In this document: positions 8,401 through 16,506 of the stretch, in pieces
Layout: every line of letters begins with the position of its first letter
Position numbering within the stretch: position 1 is the stretch's first letter
Assembly: GCF_000687935.1 (NCBI RefSeq)
Contig: NZ_JHZZ01000001.1
Coordinates: 2,800,001-2,864,000, forward strand
Direction of reading: 5' to 3'
Length of the DNA stretch: 64,000 nucleotides
Origin: Polaribacter sp. Hel_I_88
GTDB taxonomy: Bacteria > Bacteroidota > Bacteroidia > Flavobacteriales > Flavobacteriaceae
The notes under the pieces: model-generated
Databases searched by the model: none
Told to the model about the DNA's origin: nothing
Seen by the model: the letters and a program-made list of their open reading frames with translations, nothing else
Program-made: the position numbers and the translations under genes

Positions 8401-10871
8401 GCAAAACTGGTAACTCTTGTTGTACTTCCACCAGCATACGTTATTCCAGGTATATTTTGATAAGCAACAATTACATTTTCAGAATTTGTTAAAGCACCAT
8501 CTAAAGAAGTAGTCATATATCTAGGTAATTTATGATACTGAAAATAGTAGGTGTAGTCTAAATCGTTTGTAATTACTGGTGCATCAAAATAAAGTTGTTG
8601 TGTTTGTGTATCAAAAACAGCGTGCGAAGTTTTATCTGGATATTCTGTAATAAAATATCTTGGTGTAAAAGCACCACTACTTTTGTTTGTGAAATCTGTG
8701 TCTTTATAATAATTATAGGTTTTGTTTTGCGTTAGCCAAGCACCCCATTCTGGTTTTTCTATAGCATCTGTTTGTTGCGTATTTGCACCTTTTTCATATA
8801 AATTATTTGTACTTGGATTATTTCTGATAATGGGTCTAATATTAGTACCAGCAGTTCCTGTTAAACTTCCATCTTCATCTATTAAACCACTTAAATACAT
8901 AAAACTTGCCCAAGAATTATTGCCAAAATCAAATTTTGAATTTTCTTCTACATCAGGCCCAAAAGTGATTCCTCTTGCAAAATGATTTGTTGATTTTCTG
9001 GATGCGCCATTGGTTTGAAAACAATATGCTTTTACTCCAGTTGACGTAAAACCATCAAAATGTGTGTCTACAATTCCTGATGGGCCATCGTAAATACTGT
9101 GTCCTCTAAAAGCGTTGTGAAAATTATTTACAGCTCTATTTGCATAAGGCAAAGATCTACCAGCTTCTATTTCACTTGCAGATGTTGGATTCCCAATATT
9201 TGCAGATTTACCAACAATTAAAGAATTAAATAAGGTTTGATGATAAGAAAAGAAATCTGCTCTTCCATTATCGCCAAAATCACAATCATAAAAATCCATT
9301 TTATTGGCTCTAATCCAAACATTTCTATCTACAGATTTGTAACCATCAAAACGATTTACAATGGGTACAAACTGACTTCCATCAGAATTTTGTGGTCTGT
9401 AATGTGCATTCACAATTTCATCAGAATCTCTATCTATACCACCATCAACTCCCCAACTAAATAAATTGGAATGAGCTTTATTGTCATCAAAAATACCCAT
9501 GGGTTGTATGCCAGGAACGTAACTGGATTCTTCTCCATCTAAAATTTCACTTAAAATTAAATGCCAAAAACCAGAACCATCTGATCCTGCAGAGACGTTT
9601 CCTATAAAATCGTTGTTTGGGTTTGTAATCCAAAATGTTGATGGAAATGCTTCTGGATGAGCACCATTTTGTGCGCCAATTCCTAAATCATGAGGAGTGG
9701 TTTCTTCACCTAATAAAGGTCTTTTACACAAAACTCCTAAATTATTTCTGAACATATTTCCTGTTTCACTTCCGTTTTCTAAAAAGTAACCATGTCCTAA
9801 AAAATCATAACCAACATTACCTTCAACTAAAGTGTTATTGGTTCCATGAACAACTATAACTCTATTGAAAGACTTATGAATTCCTGCATTTTTAATATAC
9901 TGTCCATCTGCATCTCCCAGCAAATGCCAGTGCCAAGGATATTTACCAATTTGAGACTTTTGTCCCATTCTGTATAATTCAATATTTGAAGCTTTTGAAA
10001 CTGAATTTGGCATAGACATGATATGCCCACCAAAACCATTGGTTTCGCTTGCAGCATCTCCTTGAATTTTAAGATTATGAGTTAATAAACCAACTTCGGC
10101 TCTTTCATCTAAAATAATATCTCTTGTCCCATTATTATACGTTTGTTCCACTCCAAAATGCATATAATTTAAAGGCGCATTAAGTGTTAAAACCAAACCG
10201 TTAATTGCAGTAATTGTTCTTTTTTCTGCTTGATGAGGATCAAAATCGGTAGAAGCAATTACAATTTCATCACCAACATTCCAATTAATCGTTTCTTTTA
10301 AAGTGATGGTAGTTGCGCCTTTTGCTGCAGTTGCATTTAATTGTGTCCAGGTTTTTCTGGCTGTTCCATGCAATTCTAATGTTGCACCAGTCATTGCTCC
10401 AATTAATTTAGCACCCATAAATGCGCTACCAAATAATATTTCATTTGTATCTGAGCCAGTCAGTGTTATTAAACCATTTGCTGTATAAGGATTTGCTTCA
10501 GTACCAATTTGAAAAACACCTCCATCATGAACCATTATTCCTTTGGTGGTTAAATCGAAATCTGTGGTTATATTTTTAGGAATTAATGTGCCATAAACGT
10601 TTATGGTTCGTGCATTTACTGTTCCAATAAGCGAAACTGTAATTCCTGTTGGAATTGTTACATCATCTGCACTTGTTGGTATTTGGTTTGTACTCCAAGT
10701 TGCAGTATTATTCCAATCTCCATTTGCTATTGCTTGAATTGAGGCTAAAGAATTTGGTGCACAATTATATTTAAAAGTTACCAGTTCTTTTTTTTCTGAT
10801 GGATTTGTAAAAGAAACTATTATAAATACAGTAAATAGAAATGCAAAAACGGATATTATTTTTCTAATCAT
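5424..10871 (-). CDS. Secreted G8-domain CEMIP-like protein with LamG module (1815 aa), T9SS substrate
   Basis: The first roughly 1070 residues are closely similar throughout to the neighbouring 1499-aa protein: same signal peptide, G8 domain (GDWNNTATWS...), KYPWHWHLLGD, KSFNR and GYDFLGHGYFLENGSE blocks. From about residue 1080 it diverges: a LamG-type jelly roll (SFTIATWVKFND...WVHIALVMDVGSDTVKMYINGE), a further 500-residue region, and a T9SS type A domain (GLKEGEATIEIYDISGKKV...VTKKIVVD). This whole C-terminal half is homologous to the 800-aa protein at 37264-39666, so the gene is a chimera of two modules found separately in the same locus. Likely a surface-attached polysaccharide-acting enzyme; catalytic role inferred from the CEMIP resemblance and PUL context only. 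Confidence 0.8.
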   Translation of the reverse strand: MIRKIISVFAFLFTVFIIVSFTNPSEKKELVTFKYNCAPNSLASIQAIANGDWNNTATWSTNQIPTSADDVTIPTGITVSLIGTVNARTINVYGTLIPKNITTDFDLTTKGIMVHDGGVFQIGTEANPYTANGLITLTGSDTNEILFGSAFMGAKLIGAMTGATLELHGTARKTWTQLNATAAKGATTITLKETINWNVGDEIVIASTDFDPHQAEKRTITAINGLVLTLNAPLNYMHFGVEQTYNNGTRDIILDERAEVGLLTHNLKIQGDAASETNGFGGHIMSMPNSVSKASNIELYRMGQKSQIGKYPWHWHLLGDADGQYIKNAGIHKSFNRVIVVHGTNNTLVEGNVGYDFLGHGYFLENGSETGNMFRNNLGVLCKRPLLGEETTPHDLGIGAQNGAHPEAFPSTFWITNPNNDFIGNVSAGSDGSGFWHLILSEILDGEESSYVPGIQPMGIFDDNKAHSNLFSWGVDGGIDRDSDEIVNAHYRPQNSDGSQFVPIVNRFDGYKSVDRNVWIRANKMDFYDCDFGDNGRADFFSYHQTLFNSLIVGKSANIGNPTSASEIEAGRSLPYANRAVNNFHNAFRGHSIYDGPSGIVDTHFDGFTSTGVKAYCFQTNGASRKSTNHFARGITFGPDVEENSKFDFGNNSWASFMYLSGLIDEDGSLTGTAGTNIRPIIRNNPSTNNLYEKGANTQQTDAIEKPEWGAWLTQNKTYNYYKDTDFTNKSSGAFTPRYFITEYPDKTSHAVFDTQTQQLYFDAPVITNDLDYTYYFQYHKLPRYMTTSLDGALTNSENVIVAYQNIPGITYAGGSTTRVTSFASLKANASQAYFIKDNTVYFKLISTEVQSDFFQRQFGHDYRFETDAFICNSGNCSDSSTWGNIINNVTLIDYSIRAMNLGSVETNNDSRDNAITTDNLTVPSFTYSNRQVEFDVTNNGNGTDGYTDYEINLAARQVWENFEILNLDYTGPDVEVLVGSENGTNFSIGTYTSSDANKIKIGQDNEFDKFTNVKKLTLRFHESNIGNINTVASESVSINSITLGIDTPETFSQSSTSVGQDAIDSSKILMHFPFDNNLNDVKSIVTLNPKTANTVSIYDAGKFGNSALFNATPYITSGSTFDAGASFTIATWVKFNDIAGNPKIVHQEDEAGGLSGRPLQVTSGNGLFNTSFGESAGFNSTTSPVLKGWVHIALVMDVGSDTVKMYINGEEERSASIGNTITENNNRNTQQLNFGVSKSSITAGFLNGYLDDFMITTEVLSQNQIKANINLGVAEAQTANTNIWLGTTSEYALDSNWSRGNTPVAVENIIIPNNVPNNPIASSNIAAKNIVIQKNASLDVGSNNISATSTTVYGGGTLIAKGSVSGVFTYKVITEIDNTALPQTGGGFNPAVWNLISSPVVGETVNDDWILDNFIATGTGANRGVAFYNNSAGGNWLYHQRNTSATFQQGIGFSTRKKTTNYQNNNEEVYPFVGTFPDSDVILSITQGTGNNWNLIGNPFPSYIRVSELMDATNNAGTNADNIADANETVYIWNPINGTYSGLETSAYIAPGQGFFVNASNSLTNNFSILESLQSHQTGITFYKNSNPTIKLSINDGDKISETFINYAVNQTTGLDKGKDIGLFTGSKLDFGMYTNLLDSDDHIPLERQALPNSGLEKMIIPLGVIASKGKKINFTVEAQNLPSELHIYLEDRLKNKSTKLDAISDNYTVFLEDTQNGIGRFYLHTSSSNVLHTNDAFLNSVTIFKSDKNLKINGLKEGEATIEIYDISGKKVLQNSFDVKGQKTVSIENLAAGIFIIKLQTLQGIVTKKIVVD

Positions 10872-10944
10872 TACAGAAAATAAATGTTAACAAATGAAGT
10901 CATCTTCAAATTAGAAACAAATTTTAAAAAAGTAACCTAAAAGT

Positions 10945-10962
10945 GCATCTTGTTGTATCCCG
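10945..10962 (-). promoter_or_regulatory. PUL motif copy upstream of the second G8 gene
   Basis: Minus strand reads CGGGATACAACAAGATGC, a weaker version of the repeated ACAGG...ACAGGAT motif keeping the 10-base period. The proximal end is 76 bases from the ATG at 10871, matching the paralogous gene. Confidence 0.5.
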
Positions 10963-10986
10963 AAAAATAAAATTAAATCAGAAAGT

Positions 10987-12486
10987 TTATTGTACTAATA
11001 ATCCTTGTTTTTCTAAATGAGCCAATAATTCTTTTTTGTAACTGTTTTGTAACTCTTTAATTTCATCAGAATTGTAAAGATTATTCCATTCTTTTGGGTC
11101 TTCTTTTAAGTTGAAAAACTCACCAGTAATAATATCTTTTTCAGTATAATTTGTAGCGTTTGCTTTTCTGTTTAAGACTAAAATCAATTTATAGTTTTCA
11201 GTTCTCCACATAAAAGCAGCTTCACCTTCTCTTTCGTGCAAAGCAGCAAAAGTTGCTTCATTTCTTTTGTTTGATAATAAACTTTCTCCTAGCAAAGGTT
11301 TGTCTTGTTTAATTTCAGCAAAATCTAATAACGTTGGCAATAAATCTGTGTTTTCTGCAGATAAATTATCAATAGAATTTCTTTTTAAATCTTTTGGCAA
11401 AGCAGTTCCTGCCAATAACATTGGTATTCTTACACTGGCATCATATAAATTGTATTTATTAAACTTATAAAAACGTTCGCCCAACATTTCTCCATGATCT
11501 GATGTGTACACAATTAGCGTATTTTCTAATAAGCCTTTTTCTTTTAAAGCCGCTAAAGTTCTACCCATCATATCATCAATCCAAGTTACGTTTGCATAAT
11601 AACGCATCGTCATTAATTGCCAATCTTTTTTAGATGCTTTACTCCAATATTCTTTGTACATATCTCTTCTATTTACACCTTTTGAGTGTGGAGAATTATC
11701 CTCTGTCCAGTTTGGTTGCATAGCATATTTGATAGTATCTGCATCATAAAAATCTTCATAACCTTTTGGAACATTATGGCCTGCATGAGGTTTCATATAG
11801 GATAAATATAAGAAAAGAGGTCTTTTATCTTTTCTTTTTTTGATATAATTGATTGCCTGTTTGGTAACCCAACCATCTCTATGTTCGTCTTCTTCTAACT
11901 TACTTGTAAAACCTAAATAGCCTAAATTATTTTCTTCTCCTGGACCCATATCAGCAATTTCATCATCGTATTTTTTCTTTGCTTCAGGATTCATTTCCAA
12001 CATTGTAATACCACCTTCTTCTTTAATTTCTGATGTATAGCGTGTTTCAAAACCTCTTGTATTTGTTCTGTGTTTTCCCCAATGTGTTTTTCCAAAACCA
12101 GCAGTTTCATAACCTGCTTCTTTAAAGTATTCTGCCATTGTTTTTACAGGAACATCTTCATCTTTTATACCATCACTATTTCTATACACTCCAGATTGAT
12201 TTGGATACAAACCCAACATCATAGAATTTCTACTTGGTACACACATTGGTGCTTGGCAAACTGCTTGACCATAAAAAACGCCATCTTTTGCTAAACTATC
12301 TAAAGTTGGTGTAATTACTTGTTTGTTTATCATTCCTAATGCATCAAAACGATGTTGATCATCCATTAAAAAGATAATATTTGGTCTTTTTTCTGTTTTC
12401 TTTTCTGATGATTTTGAAACTTCTTTTTTGCAAGAAATTACAAGTAAACTGATTAAAAATATATAAAGTAAGGTTGATGATTTCAT
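10987..12486 (-). CDS. S1-family sulfatase, lipoprotein
   Basis: Arylsulfatase-fold enzyme expected to remove sulfate esters from the glycan. A lipoprotein signal with LLVISC (Cys19) anchors it in a membrane. The metal-binding start RPNIIFLMDDQH is followed by the formylglycine signature CVPSR at Cys82, whose Cys must be oxidised to formylglycine by a maturase not encoded here. YTSDHGEMLGE gives the second metal-binding segment. Length 499 aa is normal. It is the last gene of a minus-strand run (GH78, GH71/99-like, rhaM remnant, sulfatase) with no clear promoter of its own. The position of the sulfate it removes cannot be read from sequence. Confidence 0.93.
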   Translation of the reverse strand: MKSSTLLYIFLISLLVISCKKEVSKSSEKKTEKRPNIIFLMDDQHRFDALGMINKQVITPTLDSLAKDGVFYGQAVCQAPMCVPSRNSMMLGLYPNQSGVYRNSDGIKDEDVPVKTMAEYFKEAGYETAGFGKTHWGKHRTNTRGFETRYTSEIKEEGGITMLEMNPEAKKKYDDEIADMGPGEENNLGYLGFTSKLEEDEHRDGWVTKQAINYIKKRKDKRPLFLYLSYMKPHAGHNVPKGYEDFYDADTIKYAMQPNWTEDNSPHSKGVNRRDMYKEYWSKASKKDWQLMTMRYYANVTWIDDMMGRTLAALKEKGLLENTLIVYTSDHGEMLGERFYKFNKYNLYDASVRIPMLLAGTALPKDLKRNSIDNLSAENTDLLPTLLDFAEIKQDKPLLGESLLSNKRNEATFAALHEREGEAAFMWRTENYKLILVLNRKANATNYTEKDIITGEFFNLKEDPKEWNNLYNSDEIKELQNSYKKELLAHLEKQGLLVQ

Positions 12487-12496
12487 TTTTTTTAAT

Positions 12497-12808
12497 TTAA
12501 TTGATGTGAAAAACTTCTTCTAAATTTCATGATTTTGGACTATTGTCTGGATTTGTTTTCATAGAATCTGCCATGAATTCCCACCATTTTTTACAGATTT
12601 CTGTGTTTGCTATTTCGTTCCATTTTTGTGCGTCTTCAATTTCTGCATAGCCAAATAAAATATGAGTTTCTTCATCTAAAAAGAGACTGTAATTAGAAAC
12701 ACTTTGTTGTCTTAAAACGGTTTCCAATTCCATTCAAATAGGATTATGTCTTTTGGTATCTTCTTCTTTTTTATTAGAATATAGTTTCATTTTAAACGCT
12801 TTTCTCAT
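12497..12808 (-). pseudogene. rhaM: L-rhamnose mutarotase broken by two in-frame TGA codons
   Basis: Translating 12808 to 12497 through two stops gives a full-length RhaM (103 residues plus stop; E. coli RhaM has 104). It begins MRKAFKMKLYSNKKEE and contains KRHNPI-TGA-MELETVL, VSNYSLFLDEET, KKWWEFMADSM and NPDNSPKS-TGA-NLEEVFHIN. The first TGA (12736-12734) sits exactly where the family has the Trp of RHNPIW. The second (12529-12527) falls where E. coli has Ser. The usual active-site Tyr (Tyr18 in E. coli) reads Asp here, while the His of RHNP is kept. RhaM interconverts rhamnose anomers, an accessory step. The pattern suggests decay; a shorter product from the ATG at 12733 would lack the N-terminal strand and that His. 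It lies in an otherwise intact PUL operon. Confidence 0.85.
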
Positions 12809-12821
12809 TTCAATTAGTTTT

Positions 12822-14600
12822 TTATTTCTCTAAAAAATGATACTTAAAACGTCTGTCAGGAGCTGTGTCTCCGTTCATGAAAAATGATGAAATATCTTTT
12901 AATTCTATTGAATTATCTGCCCACTTAAAGTAGAAATCTGCATTTTCTTTTATGCCAATATCTTCTTTATTTATGCAAAGTTCTAGTTCGTTATTTTCTG
13001 ACTTGTAGTTTACTTTTCCAGCATCAATCCAAGAAGTTCCATTCCATTTTTTTAAAGTTGATTTTTTTGATGAAGTAACTTCGTAATTCACAACATAATC
13101 ATAACCTTCCCAACCTGTATTAATATCTTTATCAGCATCAATAAACAGTAACATCCATTTATCGTCTTTATAGCTGGTTAATTTATCTTGAGTTTTCACA
13201 TAAAAGAAAACATTATCTTTATCTAAACCAACTTTAGAGGATATAATATCATTTCTACCAGTGTTGTTTGTATAATTTGTGTCAGGATCATAACCAGCAA
13301 AATCTCTGTGCATGGTATCTCCAGTTGGATCGTAAAATTCTGGTTGAATATTTGTCCAATCATCAAAATTTCCATCAACTTTAATAGTATTGTTTTGAGA
13401 GAATTTAACAGGCGGATTCATTCCTTTAAACTTACGCATGTTAGATACCAATTGATAATAATAATTGTCTGTGTGACCATCTTTCATAGGAGCCATATCT
13501 CTGTTAAATTCCTCTGTAAAAGCATCTACAAAATAAGAATCACCAATGTTAATCGGTCTTCCTGCATACCCTGGGTGATTGAGTTTTCCATCCCAAATAA
13601 AACGTTGTGCCAACCACTCATTCCATTGAGTAACCATCACCATTTCTGGATTTACTTCTAAAGCTCTGTCCCATTGTTCTTGAAAATGTTCACCTTCTCC
13701 AGTTGTTGGAGTTACATAAAATTCGTTTACTGCTGGTTGTTTTCCCTTGGATCTGCTTGTGCCATACAAACCATGACCCAATTCTACTGGATGCCCAGCA
13801 ACAGAAACAGGAATTTGCTCTGGAATATCTGGACTTTTGCTCCAACCATAATCTTGTGGAGTTGTATCTAACCATTGCCAATGATTAGGGTTTTGTTGGG
13901 TTTTTGTCCAAGCCCAACTATATTTTATGGTAAAAAAATCTCTAGCTTGTTTGGTTAGTTTTTCATCTTTAGGATTCGCCATCATTACAGGTTTTCCATC
14001 CCACATAAACCACTGGTCTTTGTATAAACCTTTTTTATAAAATTCGTTGTAAATTTTAGTAACTGTTAAACCGCTTTTTGAGTTTGTAGTAAACGTAATA
14101 TCTGGAGTAGGAATGCCTTCTGAACGCATTTTTTTTCCCATTTCAAATAATGCTTTTACAGTTTCTGGATAAATAAAATGGTTGGTTACATCTAGATACA
14201 AGAAATCTACTTTTACATTGGTTAGCATTTGTAAATCTCTTCGTAAAACCCAAGGATCTTCAGATCTGTAATACCCTTGTTCTGGTTCTCCCCAAAAGTG
14301 AAATTTCCCTTTTGGACCCCATTTTCTTTTTCCTTTTGGATCTTTTAAAATCTTTGTAATATCGTAAACTTTTTTACTATGATGTCCATGCCAGATGTAA
14401 TAAAAAACACCAACTTTTTTATCTTCTTTAATAGGACCAGCAACCTCAAAAGTTACAACCTTTCTGCCTAAAGCATCTGTAGCTACCCAATTATCTGTAT
14501 TGTAATTTTGTAATTGAATTGTTTTTACTGATTCTTGAGCAGCACTTAACAAAAAACTTCCAAATGCAGCAAGAAATAATAACTTTTTAAATGAGTTCAT
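12822..14600 (-). CDS. GH71/99-like putative glycoside hydrolase with C-terminal CBM9-like module
   Basis: Signal peptide (1-21, ending LLSAAQ) followed by a barrel-like domain of about 340 residues. It opens VGVFYYIWHGHH (63-74) and contains VDFLYLDVTNHF and the segment VTQWNEWLAQRF (about 323-334); the WNEW block is typical of the GH71/GH99/WbsX superfamily, where the Glu is a catalytic candidate. From about residue 393 a second module starts IKVDGNFDDWTNI, the usual opening of CBM9/DOMON-like sugar-binding domains in Bacteroidota. Known relatives act on mannans or alpha-glucans, but here the locus points to a rhamnose-rich sulfated substrate, so the specificity may differ. It is flanked by GH78 (28 bases upstream) and the rhaM remnant. 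Confidence 0.65.
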   Translation of the reverse strand: MNSFKKLLFLAAFGSFLLSAAQESVKTIQLQNYNTDNWVATDALGRKVVTFEVAGPIKEDKKVGVFYYIWHGHHSKKVYDITKILKDPKGKRKWGPKGKFHFWGEPEQGYYRSEDPWVLRRDLQMLTNVKVDFLYLDVTNHFIYPETVKALFEMGKKMRSEGIPTPDITFTTNSKSGLTVTKIYNEFYKKGLYKDQWFMWDGKPVMMANPKDEKLTKQARDFFTIKYSWAWTKTQQNPNHWQWLDTTPQDYGWSKSPDIPEQIPVSVAGHPVELGHGLYGTSRSKGKQPAVNEFYVTPTTGEGEHFQEQWDRALEVNPEMVMVTQWNEWLAQRFIWDGKLNHPGYAGRPINIGDSYFVDAFTEEFNRDMAPMKDGHTDNYYYQLVSNMRKFKGMNPPVKFSQNNTIKVDGNFDDWTNIQPEFYDPTGDTMHRDFAGYDPDTNYTNNTGRNDIISSKVGLDKDNVFFYVKTQDKLTSYKDDKWMLLFIDADKDINTGWEGYDYVVNYEVTSSKKSTLKKWNGTSWIDAGKVNYKSENNELELCINKEDIGIKENADFYFKWADNSIELKDISSFFMNGDTAPDRRFKYHFLEK

Positions 14601-14628
14601 TTGTATGTGTATAAATGATTTAAAAAAA

Positions 14629-16386
14629 CTATTGTTTAACTTTCAACCCTTCTGGAGCGTCAATTTTTGTTGTTACTTTTCCTTTTGCATCTTGAGTATG
14701 ACTAATTTTTAAAACTCCGAATTTTGTTGGAAATGTTCCGTTTACAAACTCTAAATCTCCTAAATGTGGTTTAATTGTAACAGTATTTCCACCATCAGAA
14801 ACATGCACACCTAAAACATATTGTGTTAACCAAGCTGTTGGTCCACTTGCCCAACCATGAGCTAAACTGTGTCTTAAACCAACATAACAAAAAGCACCAA
14901 AATCGGTATGGATATCTGCAACATTTTGTCTTGGTAATTCATCTATTCTTCCACTAATTTTTCCTTCTGCAATATTAAAATCTTCCCAAAAAGTAGTGGC
15001 TCCTAAATCTAACATTCCTCCCCAATATTCGCTAATAACGTTTATTGCTCCTTGATAATCATCGGCTTTAGCCATTGCTTCTAAAATATAATATCCATAA
15101 AAAGTGGACATATTTTCTACGCCATTTTTCTTTAAAACATCAACATTTATTTCTTTTGCTTTTGCCAAATCTGCCAAAACCATTAAAGAGGCAGCTTGTT
15201 TAGATGTATTGCCTTCTGGAGTGTGTTTCTTAAGATTTTTAGCAATTTTTTCATACTTTTTACACAAGTCCTTTTTTCCTAATGTTTCCATCATTTCAGA
15301 TCCTGCTTCAAACGTCATAATCATCATTGCTTGTAAACCTGCATGCACTGCTTTTGGATCTGTACTTGTTGGCCAATCTAAAAAACGACCACCATTTAAA
15401 ATTTCTTTATTGTCTTTATCAATAAAGGTGCTCAATTGATCCAATAGATCAATCATATAAGTTTCTTGCTCTTTTAAATAGGCTAAATCTCCATGATAAT
15501 TATACCAATCTTTATGAATTAACAACCACCACATAGAGTAGGAGCTAATTGTATTCATCCATTGAGGCAAAGGATGCTGATCTCTTGCCAAGTCTAAACT
15601 TTTTGGTACAATACTATTGCTACCAAAAACAGAATTTATCGTCATTACTTCTGGGTGCATATCACCTACCCAAACCAATCTGTCTCTTTTTATACCATCC
15701 CAAAGATAATTTTGCATGTTTAAATGCACAGTGTAAGCACCAGTCATCCAAATATCATCTAACCTTTTATTGCTGCTTTCAAAAGAACCAACATACTCTA
15801 AATCTCTGTATACAAAAGCTGCTTCAATAGATTTTATAGGTGCATTTTCATCAGCTTCTACAACATCGATTCTAAGAAAACGAAAACCGGTTTCGCCAAT
15901 TTCTACAGAGCCTAGCCAAGGCACTTCCACAATAAAATCACGTAAAGAATGTTCGTTTGTTGCATTAAATTTACCACCAATATCAGACATTGCTTCAGAA
16001 ACAGATTCTCCAAAACGAATTCTTAATTTCATAGGTGTTTTAGACGGTCTTATTCCCATGGAGATTTTTACACCTCCATGAATTTCTTTTCCATAATCTA
16101 ACATGATTCCTGGTTTATGGTCTTTTGTACTTATCAATCTAAATAAGTTTTGATCATTAACAGCAACTTGCCCATTTCCTTTTTCTAATAATGTGTTTTC
16201 ATTTTTAATATGATTTCCAGAATCGTCAGATTTCCAAACAATTCTTGTAGGTGTTAAATAGGTTCTTATCATTTCTGAATGACTTGCTCTTTTCTCATCA
16301 TTCGCATCAAAAACAGGAGGTAATTGCGCGAATATTGCTGTTTGCATAAAGAATAAAATCAATAAAATTGGATACGATTTGTTCAT
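14629..16386 (-). CDS. GH78-type alpha-L-rhamnosidase (short form)
   Basis: Exported protein (signal to about residue 20, IFAQ) of 585 aa. It has a beta-sandwich N-terminal part with YGKEIHGGVKI and TGFRFLRIDVVEA, typical of the rhamnosidase concanavalin-like domain. An (alpha/alpha)6-type catalytic domain follows with DGIKRDRLVWVGDMHPE (about 230-246), the GH78 general-acid segment, TTFWEDF near 475, and the end GVHVSDGGNTVTIKPHLGDL. It would release terminal alpha-L-rhamnose from oligosaccharides, probably in the periplasm. First gene of a four-gene minus-strand unit with a motif copy 78 bases upstream. Shorter than the GH78 at 22643 (925 aa) because it lacks the extra N-terminal beta domains. 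Confidence 0.85.
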   Translation of the reverse strand: MNKSYPILLILFFMQTAIFAQLPPVFDANDEKRASHSEMIRTYLTPTRIVWKSDDSGNHIKNENTLLEKGNGQVAVNDQNLFRLISTKDHKPGIMLDYGKEIHGGVKISMGIRPSKTPMKLRIRFGESVSEAMSDIGGKFNATNEHSLRDFIVEVPWLGSVEIGETGFRFLRIDVVEADENAPIKSIEAAFVYRDLEYVGSFESSNKRLDDIWMTGAYTVHLNMQNYLWDGIKRDRLVWVGDMHPEVMTINSVFGSNSIVPKSLDLARDQHPLPQWMNTISSYSMWWLLIHKDWYNYHGDLAYLKEQETYMIDLLDQLSTFIDKDNKEILNGGRFLDWPTSTDPKAVHAGLQAMMIMTFEAGSEMMETLGKKDLCKKYEKIAKNLKKHTPEGNTSKQAASLMVLADLAKAKEINVDVLKKNGVENMSTFYGYYILEAMAKADDYQGAINVISEYWGGMLDLGATTFWEDFNIAEGKISGRIDELPRQNVADIHTDFGAFCYVGLRHSLAHGWASGPTAWLTQYVLGVHVSDGGNTVTIKPHLGDLEFVNGTFPTKFGVLKISHTQDAKGKVTTKIDAPEGLKVKQ

Positions 16387-16463
16387 TTTTTAAAAATTAT
16401 AATAATTGAGATTTGAGTAGTATTATATGTTTGGTAAAAATATCTTTTGCCACCTTTTTTTCT

Positions 16464-16480
16464 ATCCTGTTGCAACCTGT
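16464..16480 (-). promoter_or_regulatory. PUL motif copy upstream of the GH78 operon
   Basis: Minus strand reads ACAGGTTGCAACAGGAT, two ACAGG units 10 bases apart, 78 bases upstream of the ATG at 16386. Nearly the same bases occur upstream of the sulfatase at 18477. Confidence 0.65.
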
Positions 16481-16506
16481 GGGATTTTTTAAGAATTGCT
16501 AAAATA

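Noticed and set aside
12497..12808. UGA read as Trp or selenocysteine in rhaM
   Set aside because: No other gene has an internal TGA, Trp is TGG elsewhere, no SECIS-like structure stands out, and the active-site Tyr is also changed; decay is simpler.
13308..13888. Several opposite-strand frames inside the GH71/99-like gene
   Set aside because: Shadows of the real gene in other frames, without domain features.
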